DNA of 64,000 nucleotides from Apis mellifera (taxonomy: Eukaryota; Arthropoda; Insecta; Hymenoptera; Apidae): NCBI RefSeq assembly GCF_003254395.2, contig NC_037642.1, forward strand, positions 12,419,236 to 12,483,235. Reading direction: 5' to 3'. Each line of letters opens with the position of its first letter. Positions within the stretch are counted from its first letter, which is position 1. The position numbers and the translations under genes are program-made. A model generated the notes under the pieces. The model did not search any database, was not told the origin of the DNA, and was given only the letters and a program-made list of their open reading frames with translations. Below are positions 25,117-36,423 of the stretch, piece by piece.

Positions 25117-25152
25117 ATGCGATCGATCGATCGATCGGTCGATCGATCGACC
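25117..25152. repeat. (GATC)n-like tetranucleotide tract
   Basis: ATCGATCGATCG-type repeats with one GGTC interruption. It is self-complementary and could form a cruciform. Confidence 0.85.
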
Positions 25153-28100
25153 GCTCGCCCGTCTCGAATCCTGTTATCGATGTGTAAAACGATATATTCG
25201 GAAACCGGAGAAGAATTAATAACGCGAAATCGAGTTCCACGCCAAGAATTCGATAACCTCGAAATTTGTAATTTCGCGTAGATTCGTCAACCGTGTTCGA
25301 GTTTGGCGAAATGCTTCCGTTGGATTTGAGATATTTAAGAAAAATTAATATAATTACGAGTTTCTAAATAATAATTGATTGAATGAATGAGAAAGAAAGT
25401 TAATCCGTACTTTCTAGAAAAATATATTTTTATATAGTTTTACATAAAAAAATCAGTTTCGTTTATTATTTACGTATGAAAATAATCTGTCAACAAAATG
25501 GCGTATTATATAAAGAATAATAAATTTTTTATCAAAGGATATCCAGAAATATTTAAGTTTCGTTGTGAAAATTAACATTTAAAAATTAACGATTACGGAA
25601 GGCAATCCCTGATTACTGATTCATTTAAACGATGATTACGTTAAATAATCGATCACAGAAATTTTCGATAAGGAATTAATTATAGGAACAGGTTACGTGC
25701 ATCGCGGCGCGTATCGAAATGATCGAAGCAATTTTACAAAAGGATATTAAAAAAAAAATATATAATCTTCGATGTTTGTAAATTTCGATTCTTCCGAATT
25801 GACTTCACGATTCTAACCTTCTCCGTAACATTCCACCTCGCGCCAAAAGCCCCTTAAATTTATCCGCCGAAAGTTTCCAAAAGCTTGTTGGAAATTCGGT
25901 GTTGCCAACTCTTCCCGCTAAATAGATTTCGTTTGGAAAGGAAAAAAATCAGGATAATCAGGGTCCCTTTCACGCGCAATTTCCCCGTTAAATTACTTCC
26001 CTCCCCTCCCCCGTAATTCCTTCCAAACCGACCGAGTACTTCTCGCGCTTCTTTTCGAAAGGAAAAATCTTCCCCTTTCCTCCTCCCATAAATGCTCTCA
26101 CCTCGCGACATATATCCCTCCTGCTCGAAACTTTCTTATTCCCAAAGTTTCCTCCGCGTCCATCCTTCTTTTTCTCTCGTACCGGCCTATCTCCTCTCTC
26201 GCTCTCTCGCGCGACGGCAGTGCCCCCGCGAGTCCACTCGTGATACACTCGCGCCACGTACGCTGCTTGGGAAGGGAGAGGAGAGGATCGTATGTTTGCC
26301 GACTTTTCGAGTCGCGAATATCCAGATAGAGAAGTTCCGCAGAGAAACTCATTTTCCGCATCGACGGCCGGCAAAATTGTCGCGATTTGCTTGCTGGAAA
26401 ACGGCCCGTAAAAATCTATAGCCGGGCTATTTCCACTCTACGTACGTACGTAAGCACGGTGGGTACGGCAGGTACGGCACGTGGGCGTGTGTGTTGCTTC
26501 GATTCGAGAAACGTTTCGAAAGCGCGCCCTCTTTCTTTTTAATCGTGAATTACGAATTATTGGACCGGTCCAAGGATATATTATCTGGATATATTAGAGG
26601 AAATAATAACACGATTATTTTTAACTGAGATGTCGTCACTTCTTATGGTATTATTCCATTCTTCTTCTTTTTCTTCTTTATCGATCGAACGCGTTGTGGT
26701 TACTCGTTATCGATTAATGCGCGTATCCACGTTTATTTTTCGTTATAAATCGACGATTAATAATCGCTACGCCGCTCGATTACACGATTTTCTTCTAACG
26801 CGTTTCTCGGGATATTTTTCTCCCCCTCCTTTATTTATTTTAATATCGATCCTTTTTTAATATTAAAAATATATTCGTATATGTGATATTATGGTTTTTC
26901 CACGCAAATTTTTATCAACAGGATATCCCACTAGAGTAGAAATAGAAAAGAAAGGTATATAAAAAAGTTGTACGATGAAAAGTATGAAATCATTTTTATC
27001 CATCGGGAGAATGGTGAAATTGATTTGCAAGAAATAATAAATTAAAAAAGTTTATTTTTATATTAATTTTGATTTATAATTTATAAAACGAAAGAATAAA
27101 TTACCTTAACAATGGCGTAATATCTTTTGAATTTATCATATTGAAGATTAAAGATGTTGAATTACGATTTTAATCGCGTTAATTTGAATTCGTCCTTTCA
27201 TCTTCAGGGTGACTCGAAACGGTTCTCCGTCCCCTATAAGAAACTTACAAAACGCCGAACCGGCACATTTCACACGGCCAATTTATTACGAGGAGGAGAA
27301 GAAGAGGCCTTGCTTCCCGTTTTATCAATTGTTCTCCACAGATTTTCCATCTTTCCTTCCCGGTTGATCTCCGTTCGATGAGTTCCCGTCGAATGAATGG
27401 AATCGATATGCAAAACCTGGAGGATATTCATTTTATCCACGCGCAACGTCGCAGAAATTTGCATGGATTGATTATCACACGCGGAGCGAGCATTCCGATG
27501 CAATTTTCGAAAATATTCGTCTCGTTTTTCTTTCCGTTAATCTTTCGTGATTGCGTGAAATTAAATCGAATCCTCGCCAAAAAAGAAAAAAAGGAACACT
27601 GTTGCGACGCGACATTAAATCGATTCAGAATAACGTTCGCATAGAGAGAAGAATAGATTGAAACTGAACGACTTTGAATATTGCACGTATATGGGTGCCT
27701 GAACCGATCCTATTGCTCGAAGAACCACCTATTGCCTACTGTACGATCGTATAATCGTTTCGAGCTTCGAATAAATGAACGCTCTGGTTTAATTTAATTG
27801 TTTGCGTTTGTAACGATTCTAACCGTATTCCGAAACTACATCGGTAGCGAATTCTATCCGCGTTCTATTCTAACTGAAGTAGAAGACTGTCGTCTTGGCC
27901 TTGGTCTTTCCACCAATCATTACTTTTCGCGAAAATGCGAGCAAAGTGGGGATTAGAGGGACCAATAGCGCGTTTGGAGATTTCGAAGGATGGGCCCTCG
28001 CGGGATCGCGGCGTGTGGGGGGTTAAGACGCTCGCTTCGACGGTGATCCGTTGCAAGGCGCTTTGCGCGCGACTGTGACTGGTGAAGTGACCGTTGATAA

Positions 28101-30519
28101 TATCTCAATTTAAATCGAGGATCTAGAAAACAGAATTGAAAGTTTATTAAAATGTTTGAATAACATTTATTCGTAGGTATTTATAATCCACTTTTCGTAT
28201 AATCTCGTAATTATTTCCGATTATTATTACGTTTTGAAGAATAAATTATTGAAGTAACTTAAACAGAATTCGTTCGTACCGACTGGTTTACAAATCTTGG
28301 ATCTGTTCTTAACTATTTATTTTCTTTTATTGGATTGGATGTCGACTTGATATGTCTCTACTATGTCGATACGTCACGGTAGCTTCGAACGAGTCTCGAT
28401 TTTTATTCAACTTAACAGAAAAAGAAAAAAACGTAACATCGTTTAGCGCAATTAGAATCGAAGAAAGAAAAAGCGACGTAGAAAACTACGTTTCTACTTT
28501 CTACTTTTTGCAGAAAAATGGAACAAAAGCGAGCCGGTTTACTGGAATTTAAGTGAGGACACACGGCCTCGGCTCGAATCCATCCGCTTTGATCCGATTT
28601 GTTTCACTCCCCTCCCCATCCCTTCCCCCTCCAACGTTAACTACGCGTAGCTCGCAGCAGGACAGAGCACACTGGAATTCTATTAGTTGGGAATACTTTT
28701 CGACCCGAGTCTTTCCAATCGTCAAACGAAATCCGTTCCCCCCCTTTGCTCCTAGATAATGCTAGAAATTCCACTGGCAGTACAATGTTTCCAAACTTGG
28801 GCGCTCGTGACGGGGGCGTGATAAAGGAAGGGGAAGAGGGTTTGTCGACAAATCGTCACTGGCGGAACGCGATTACCTCCGCCATTAGGGGATTTTACGC
28901 CTCTATCGTATATCTCATAATCGCTTAATCCGATCTTAACCACGGACGTCCGTATTTACTACCACCACTACTGCTACTACTAAATTACGAGTGGTAAACT
29001 CGACTCGGAGTCAAACGGTCGCAATTAAGGGCTTGAAACGATCCATTCGACCAGCGCGCGTGAATCGAAACCTCGTCTCGACTTGATTCCGATGTTTACG
29101 TGGAATCTTATACACCGCGGACACCTGTTAATCGCTCTTACGCGCTGCTCTATTCATCGTATCGCGCGAAAGAAGTTTTTTTTCTCGTTTTCCTCTTGCT
29201 GAGAAATTTTATTTGATAATCTCTGCAAATTCGTTTGAATCGGTGTTTTGAAAATCACCATAAATCAAGCCCACGAGAATTATTATATTATCGATGATGC
29301 ATCGGCTCTCGATACGATCGATTTTAAACCAGTGGACCGAAATTTTTATCCGAATCGTAAGAAAATTCTTCCCTTCTCGGATTGACTCTCGCAAACGTTA
29401 AAATCACCGCCAAAATCACCTTCGAAACCGCGCCACGTCCACGACGATTATTACACCACATCGGTGAATACCGCGTTGCATGGAGGACCGCGCAGAGAGA
29501 GAGAGAGAGAGAGAAGTCGATACGATTCGCGTCCATAACAGGTCTGACGTGACGGGAGAAATCGATCGACCAGGCTGGAACCACACGGATGGAGAGAGAG
29601 ATACGCGGGTTCTTGGTCCGCGGACCAGAAATTCCCCGGAAATGACTGTTCCTCGTGCACTGTTCCGCCAGTCAGCCGCGAGATTTATCGCGAATTTTCG
29701 TGCCTCGATCACCGAAACGATGGCAGCGAACCGATGCCCATGCATCCCTCCGTGCACTTCCGTGCGTCACCGTGACCCGATCGAGTCATGGAGCCCGATA
29801 AAGTGGAAAGCTCGCCTCCGAATAATTCATACATCCCTTATCCACGGGAAAAACTTTTCTTTCCAACTTTTCTCCTCCTCCTTAAAAAAAAAAAACCCTT
29901 CTTATTTCTCCGTTTCCTTTTATCCCCATTCTTCCCTCTGTTTCTTTGTTTTCTCAAGAAACGGTTCCTTCTCTTCTCTCCTCCCCCTTTTTTCTTTCGA
30001 GAATGGCAACCGTTCTCGCGTTTGTTTCTTATACGCGATCATTCGCTTGGAAAATTGTATTATTATTTCGGCGGAAGAAAAGCTTGTTGTTCTCCGCGTC
30101 TCTCTCGCGGGAGAGAAATAATTTTTCACCCCCGATTTAACCCTTTTTTTTAACTCAATAAAATCGCACAAAGTATTTGAAAGGAAGAAAAGGAAGAACA
30201 TTTTAAATTATTTTACAAGCTTCGTTGTAAATAATCTCTTAATCTCTCTCTTTCTCAATATCCCGATTATATTCGATACAAAATCGACCTTTCTTCCTAT
30301 TCGAAGCTGCGCGTTTAATATTCCTTTTTTTTTTTTTAAACCCCGCCTTTATAAATTCCTCCCGTGTCGTGGATATACGAGACTTTATTGTTAAGAGTTT
30401 ATCCTTCTTATCGCGCGAGGAACAAGAAGAGAAAGGTGGGGAAAAGCGTGGTGGGTTTCGAACGTATCGGATTAACAAGATCGCGGGAAAGAAACTTTTC
30501 ACAACCAAGGCTTCCAACT

Positions 30520-30990
30520 TGGCCGATGCGTGCAGGGGAGGGGGGTGTCGTCCTAGTCCAAGGAGTGGGGGAAGATATCGCCGGAGATGAATTCCCGGCG
30601 CAGTTTACGACACATTTCGAGCGTCCCGGGCGACTTTATTATTTATTAGCGAGCGGGAGGGGGGCGCTCGGAGCGCGGGGAGTGGGGGGAGCGCGGCGGG
30701 AGTGGGGGGGCGCGCGCTATCTCTCTCTCTCTCACTCTTTCCTCGTTTTCTCTGCCAACCTAACCGACGCACTGCCCCGTCTGTCGCCTTTTATCCAACC
30801 TCGCGCATTGTGCGTGTCCCATTGTCGCGCGGGGAACCCCTCGCCTCTTTTTCTCTCGGCGCGTCTTTCTTTCGAGCTTGTTACGACTTTTTTTCCTTTC
30901 TTTTTTTTTTTCTCTCCGAGGTCATCCTTTGTGCAACCAACCTCCCGGTTGGTTGTGTCTTAGGCGGTGTCCTTTGTAGGTACCTTTCTC
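30520..30990. promoter_or_regulatory. CpG/G-rich island, possible promoter
   Basis: A locally GC- and CpG-rich block within AT-rich sequence. It holds a G-run cluster at 30653-30710, a small GCGCT-CGG-AGCGC inverted repeat, a TTTATTATTTATTA stretch just upstream and pyrimidine-rich CTCTCTCACTCTTTCC downstream. A 9-bp hairpin lies at 30934-30955. These features fit an insect promoter or 5' exon but are not specific, and no coding exon is attached. Confidence 0.25.
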
Positions 30991-32167
30991 CTCCCCCTGC
31001 GCGGAATTATTCCGTCGTTTCGAGAATTTTTATCGCGCGCACATCCCTCCATTTTCCTGGGGGGGAGGGAAAATTCCCTTTATGCAATTTTTCAAGCTTC
31101 CTTCAATTTTTATCCCGCGAGTCGAGTCGCCTCGATCACGTTTCGCTAATTACTCGCGTCTCTCTCTCTCTTTCTCTTTACAGTTCGGTCGCTCCTCACT
31201 TTTTTTTTTTTTTTGCGCCCATAAAAGCCCGTTGTTTGCATTTTTCCATCTCTCCTCGCATCTTCCTCCATCGCTATTCATATATTACTTTATAACCTAG
31301 CCACACTACTACTGTTTTCTTCCTCCGCCGTTTTGCTTATTTTCATCCATTTTTCAACCAGCAGGCGTTTCTTCCTCCCTTTTCCTTTTTTTTTTTCCTC
31401 TACTCTTGCCGCTCCTTTTTTTTTTTTTTTTTACGTTCCCTCGCAGTTTGATTCCCTCTTTCTCCTTTTTGCACCCCGCATTTCGCAGCCTGTTCATTGT
31501 TCCGCATCCCCCCTCCCTTTACCAGTTTATTCCACGTCTGACTTTGATACTTTAGACGTTTCATATTCCCGCTGTCGTTCTTTATCTTCCTTGCTATATA
31601 TATATATTTTTCCCGTGATAAATAAATTTTCATCCCCTCACTTTTTTTTTTCTTCTCCCATTTCCTCGAAATTACTATAAAATTACTACGAACTTTCCCT
31701 CCTCTTTTCATTTTCCATCATATATATATATATATATTTCATTGTTTCTATTTCCTTATATTTTATTTTATTTATTTTATATTTATTATACATTGTTTTA
31801 TTATTTTTTCCAATTGCGAGAAAAAAATAATTTCGACAATCAGATGTGTCTATCCTCCTTTTAACCCCCCTCCCACCCTCCACTTAATCTTTTACGTCAC
31901 CCCGTGTCACCGTTTCGCTCCCTTCTTTCATCCACCGCCCCTGGAAACGAGCCCCTGTGCCCTTGGAGAGCGCGTGTCAGCGTCGAAAAAGGAGAGCGAG
32001 AAGGGAAGGGGAGGGGAGGGGTGGCTCGTTAGAGGCGAAGCCCACCCCTCCACGCGCGAGGACACACGCACCGGCGCCTGTTGAAAATTGAATCTTTTGT
32101 TTCTTCCACGCGCCTGGGCGAGGAAGAATTGCATTGTGCCGCCCTCCTTTTTATTATTGTTATTATT
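30991..32167. other. Pyrimidine-rich spacer
   Basis: A long T/C-rich plus strand with poly-T runs at about 31200-31214 and 31418-31432, and (TA)n at 31595-31606 and 31721-31737. The long plus-strand frames (30702-31295 and 31333-31680) are Ser/Phe/Leu-rich products of this composition. No gene recognised. Confidence 0.55.
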
Positions 32168-32293
32168 ATGTTAGCATTGCCGAGAATTACGTCATGCCGT
32201 GCTTTGCGTCACGGTAGAGGAAATCGACTCGATAGTGAAACCTGTAGCCAGAGTATTGTTTGGAAAATCGAAGCGAATCGGTGTTCGAGGAAG
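32168..32293 (+). CDS. Candidate coding exon with strong GTGAGT donor
   Basis: ATG at 32168 opens a 42-codon frame (MLALPRITSCRALRHGRGNR, then LDSETCSQSIVWKIEANRCS and RK) that ends in phase 0 at AAG|GTGAGTGG, one of the best donor matches in the window. The frame is also open upstream of this ATG, so it may be an internal exon rather than a first exon. No domain is recognised. The satellite beginning at 32767 would lie in the following intron. Confidence 0.25.
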
Positions 32294-32766
32294 GTGAGTG
32301 GATTTGTTTTCGATCGATGCAAAGGGAGAAAGAAAAATGGAAATACGAGAATAATAGAGAAGTTTTTGGAGATTGATACTGGGGATATCTCACGCGCGGG
32401 TAAAAATATAGTGGCGCAAGTACGATTCGATATTTATCGTAGGACGCGTGCAGTTAAACGCGTTAATATATATATATAGAAAGAAGAAACGCGTGTGTAT
32501 ATATGATATTGAAAACAGTATTCAGCGAGTAGAGGAGACCTTGACATTGAAATTCCTTTTTTGTTTTATCCCGATATCTCGATCCGTTGCCCAGATATAA
32601 GCAATCAAAGTGTTCGTAAACGCAGCGCGGAAGTTATGAATGGGCTCGCGACCTGGTAACCTGGATATTTTTCTTGCGTACTATGCGCACTTCCAGCGAG
32701 TCGCGTCTAAGAGCACTTGTCTGGAGTTTGGGGTAGAACAGCGAGGCGAAGTAGGCAGCGAGAATG

Positions 32767-34775
32767 TTTGATTAGATTTAAAGCAAACGATTGAAAATTA
32801 CTTTCTCTTTACACGATGATATTTCGGGAACCGAAAGTCGTATCGAGATAAATCGAAAAACGTTTTGAAGAGCACAGTTCCACGCTTCTAACGATCCTTT
32901 ACTCGTCAACTGGAAGTCAGTATTTTCGAAGTTATAGCGATTCAAAGTTTTTTTAATTTTAATACGTTTAGGTTTAAAGCAGACGATTGAAAATTACATT
33001 TTCTTTACACGATGATATTTCGGGAACCGGAAGTCGTATCGAGATAAATCGAAAAACGTTTTGAAGAGCACAGTTCCACGCTTCTAACGATCCTTTACTC
33101 GTCAACCGAAAGTCAGTATTTTCGAAGATATAGCGATTCAAAGTTTTTTTAATTTTAATATGTTTGATTAGGCTTAAAGCAGACGATTGAAAATTACTTT
33201 CTTTTTACACGATGATATTTCAGGAACCGGAAGTTGTATCGCGATAAATGAAAGCTCGTTTTGAAGAGCACAGTTCCACGCTTCTAACGATCCTTTACTC
33301 GTCAACCGGAAGTCAGTATTTTCGAAGTTACAGCGATTCAAAGTTTTTTTAATTTTAATACGTTTAATTAGGTTTAAATCAGACGATTGAAAATTATTTT
33401 CTCTTTACACGATGATATTTCAGGAACCGGAAGTCGTATCGCGATAAATCGAAAAACGTTTTGAAGAGTACAGTTTCACGCTTCTAACGATCCTTTACTC
33501 GTCAACCGGAAGTCAGTATTTTGGAAGATATAGCGATTCAAAGTTTTTTTAATTTTAATACGTTCGATTAGGTTTAAAGCAGACGATTGAAAATTACTTT
33601 CTCTTTACACGATGATATTTCAGGAACCGGAAGTCGTATCGCGATAAATAAAAGATCGTTTTGAAGAGCACAGTTTCACGCTTCTAACGATCCTTTACTC
33701 GTCAACCGGAAGTCAGTATTTTGGAAGATACAGCGATTCAAAGTTTTTTTAATTTTAATACGTTTGTTTAGGTTTAAAGCAGACGATTGAAAATTACTTT
33801 TTCTTTACACGATGATATTTCAGGAACCGGAAGTCGTATCGCGATAAATGAAAGCTTGTTTTGAAGAGCACAGTTCCACGCTTCTAACGATCCTTTACTC
33901 GTCAACCGGAAGTCAGTATTTTGGAAAATACAGCGATTCAAAGTTTTTTTAATTTTAATACGTTTGTTTAGGTTTAAAGCAGACGATTGAAAATTACTTT
34001 CTCTTTACACGATGATATTTCGGGAACCGGAAGTCGTATCGCGATAAATCGAAAAACGTTTTGAAGAGCACAGTTCCACGCTTCTAACGATCCTTTACTC
34101 GTCAACCGGAAGTTAGTATTTTCGAAGATACAGCGATTCAAAGTTTTTTTAATTTTAATACGTTCGATTAGGTTTAAAGCAGATGATTGAAAATTACTTT
34201 CTCTTTACACGATGATATTTCAAGAACCGAAAGTCGTATCGCGATAAATCGAAAAACATTTTGAAGAGCACAGTTCCACGCTTTTAACGATCCTTTACTC
34301 GTCAACCGGAAGTCAGTATTTTGGAAGATACAGCGATTCAAAGTTTTTTTAATTTTAATACGTTTAATTAGGTTTAAAGCAGACGATTGAAAATTACATT
34401 CTCTTTACACGATGATATTTCGGGAACCGGAAGTCGTATCGAGATAAATCGAAAAACGTTTTTAAGAGCACAGTTCCACGCTTCTAACGATCCTTTACTC
34501 GTCAACCGGAAGTCAGTATTTTCGAAGATACAGCGATTCAAAGTTTTTTTAATTTTAATTTTAATACGTTTAATTAGGTTTAAAGCAGACGATTGAAAAT
34601 TACTTTCTCTTTACACGATGATATTTCAGAAACCGGAAGTCGTATCGCGATAAATGAAAGATCGTTTTGAAGAGCACAGTTCCATGATTCTAACGATCCT
34701 TTACTCGTCAACCGAAAGTCAGTATTTTCGAAGATATAGCGATTCAAAGTTTTTTTAATTTTAATACGTTTGTAA
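32767..34775 (+). repeat. Ten-unit satellite with 200-bp period and ETS-like motifs
   Basis: The reference word AGACGATTGAAAATTA starts at 32785 (variant), 32981, 33181, 33381, 33581, 33781, 33981, 34181, 34381 and 34587. Seven consecutive intervals are exactly 200 bp. The first is 196 and the last 206, the latter because of an extra TTTTAA-type insertion. Each unit carries GGAACCGGAAGTCGTATC and, about 80 bp later, GTCAACCGGAAGTCAGTAT, so it has an internal half-duplication. The exact ACCGGAAGT word occurs 15 times across the array. Units differ mainly in a GATAAATCGAAAAACG versus GATAAATGAAAGCTCG segment. There is no coding content. Confidence 0.96.
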
Positions 34776-34946
34776 TTATCGCGAAACATGCATTTCCATA
34801 GAAAACTTGCAGTTCTATTTATTATCTACGCGTGAGGAACAACAAGCCATTTTCCTTTTTCGTCTTCTTCCTCTCTTCATTTCGAATCAATTTTGTTCAC
34901 GGACGACGATATTCACGGATATACGTACTTTCATTCCCCCACATCT

Positions 34947-35801
34947 ATGCGACTATTCAACGAATTCGTTAGTTTCCTCATAAACGTAAATGTTCCCGGA
35001 GATATAATCTCTCGGCTGTTTTATTCGCGACGGTCAAACGGGCTGTGCCTCGTCTCAAATTTTAATTACGGCCAACAACTATCTCGCGCCTCATCCCACG
35101 GGTATGCAAAAAGGGCCTTCGGGGATCTCGAAGGAATGCGTGTCAACGGAGAAATTTGTTTGTTATTTCATTTCGATGAAATTGAAAATACTCGACCACT
35201 CGGTGAAGAAAAATTCAAAGATGGCTCGCATAAAATACATCTCGCATACGCGAGTTTAAAAGAAGTTTTCCCGCGAATCTCGATCGGTCTCGAGAAAATT
35301 CATTGCGCTTTACCTTCCTTTTTTTTTTCTTTCTTTTTTCCTTTATTTTTTTCGATACTACATCGATCAATGGGTAAGTCAAGGATGTTGTTGTTTCGCG
35401 AAGGAAACACAGGCGAGTCATCGTCTATCTCGACGAATAAATGGAATTGGACAGTTTGGCGAGCTCTGTTTCGGCCGATGGGTGTTCGTTCTTGGCGAAA
35501 ACTCTGGAAAACGGAAGTTAAATTGCCCCCGGAGGGAATCTCGATGGTCGTTCCGAAAGAGAGACTACGAATAGTTGTAAACAGTTGTCCGAGATTTTTT
35601 TTTTGTTTCTTCCCCTTTTTCCATCGAACGAAACGATTTCCCCTCTCCCTACTCTCTCGGTTCCGTTCAGAGGAAAAGATTAAAAAAAAAAAAAAACAGT
35701 CGATATTTTTCAACAACTATCTAAATTTCCCCCTCTCCTCGGATAAAATTATCCCTCCAAATTTCGCTACGACGTCGGGAGAAAATATTTCCGATACATA
35801 A
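34947..35801 (+). CDS. Longest ATG-started open frame in the window (284 codons), doubtful
   Basis: ATG at 34947 opens MRLFNEFVSFLINVNVP and the frame stays open to the TAA at 35799-35801. No family or motif is recognised. Two internal poly-T tracts give Phe runs and one poly-A tract gives a Lys run, which is unlike a conserved protein. The stop codon lies at the TA target site of the mariner-like element starting at 35799, so the original sequence may have continued differently before insertion. Most likely non-coding, but its length is unusual for this composition. Confidence 0.15.
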   Translation: MRLFNEFVSFLINVNVPGDIISRLFYSRRSNGLCLVSNFNYGQQLSRASSHGYAKRAFGDLEGMRVNGEICLLFHFDEIENTRPLGEEKFKDGSHKIHLAYASLKEVFPRISIGLEKIHCALPSFFFSFFFPLFFSILHRSMGKSRMLLFREGNTGESSSISTNKWNWTVWRALFRPMGVRSWRKLWKTEVKLPPEGISMVVPKERLRIVVNSCPRFFFCFFPFFHRTKRFPLSLLSRFRSEEKIKKKKKQSIFFNNYLNFPLSSDKIIPPNFATTSGENISDT

Positions 35802-36082
35802 AGGGTGTCCCAAAATTCGCGCGAGATTTAAATTTTAATATAGTGTTTAATATAGTTTAATATAGTTTAATAATTTTAATATAGTTTAAGTTTAATAAAG
35901 TAAAGTTTAATATAGTTCAGGATTGTTAAAAATGAAGAGCAACGCGTTTCGAGCGATATTTAAAAATAACGAAGGTTTTTCGAACAAAATTATCTTCATT
36001 TTGATGGATCGAGAAAATTGTCTCATTTGGAGTTGAAAAAATAGTTGAGAAACGATCAACAACGCGTCGCTGGTCGGCGAGG

Positions 36083-36422
36083 ATTTTGGGCTGGAGGCGT
36101 CATCGGATCGTTCTTCTTCGAAAATGCGGCTGGCCAGGCACCAACGGTTAATGATGTTCGCTATCGCGACGTGAAAATCCACTTTTTTCGGTCTAAATCG
36201 CAAGACGTGGATGTGGAGGACGCGTGGTTTCAACAAGACGGTGCCACACAGCTCGAGAAACGATTCAATCGCTGCACGAGTCGTGTAATTTCCCGTTTCG
36301 GTGATCAGAAATCCTTGGCCGGCCAGATCGTGCGATTTAACGCCGTTGATGTCTTTTTCGAAGTCCAAGATTCATGCCTCGAAGCAGGAAATCGAGCCAC
36401 ATTTATCACCACGAAACGGTGG
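36083..36422 (+). pseudogene. Mariner-like transposase remnant (C-terminal catalytic part)
   Basis: The plus-strand frame reads FWAGGVIGSFFFENAAGQ, then TVNDVRYRD and VEDAWFQQDGAT, followed by RVISRFGDQ. These correspond to the middle and C-terminal catalytic region of mariner-like transposases with the WFQQDGAT(x)HT motif, where the Asp of QQDG is the second catalytic residue. The His-Thr after GAT is missing. The later DLTPLD-type segment is changed to FNAVD, which keeps the aspartate at the expected third catalytic position but with 36 residues between the two aspartates. The motif style resembles rosa/DD41D-type elements, implying a small deletion. The DNA-binding domain and first catalytic Asp are absent. 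The frame ends in a decayed tail at 36420-36422. Confidence 0.8.
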
Positions 36423-36423
36423 T

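Larger units (their letters stand above)
23541..30519. other. Non-coding spacer with simple repeats
   Basis: No gene recognised. It includes a 29-nt poly-T at 24805-24833, a GATC tetranucleotide tract at 25117-25152, ACGTACGTACGT at about 26440, (GA)n at 29497-29515 and a poly-A at 29884-29896. The 213-codon open frame at 29480-30121 starts in the GA tract and crosses the poly-A, so it is not credible as a gene. Confidence 0.55.

Noticed and set aside
29480..30121. 213-codon plus-strand open frame
   Set aside because: Starts in a (GA)n microsatellite, crosses a poly-A tract and is overlapped by other open frames; no protein-like conservation visible.
32767..34775. CRISPR-like regular repeat array
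   Set aside because: Whole 200-bp units are repeated with no unique spacers, and the context is eukaryotic; it is a satellite.
35907..36368. 153-codon minus-strand open frame
   Set aside because: It is the antisense shadow of the mariner-like transposase remnant, whose sense strand carries recognisable motifs.
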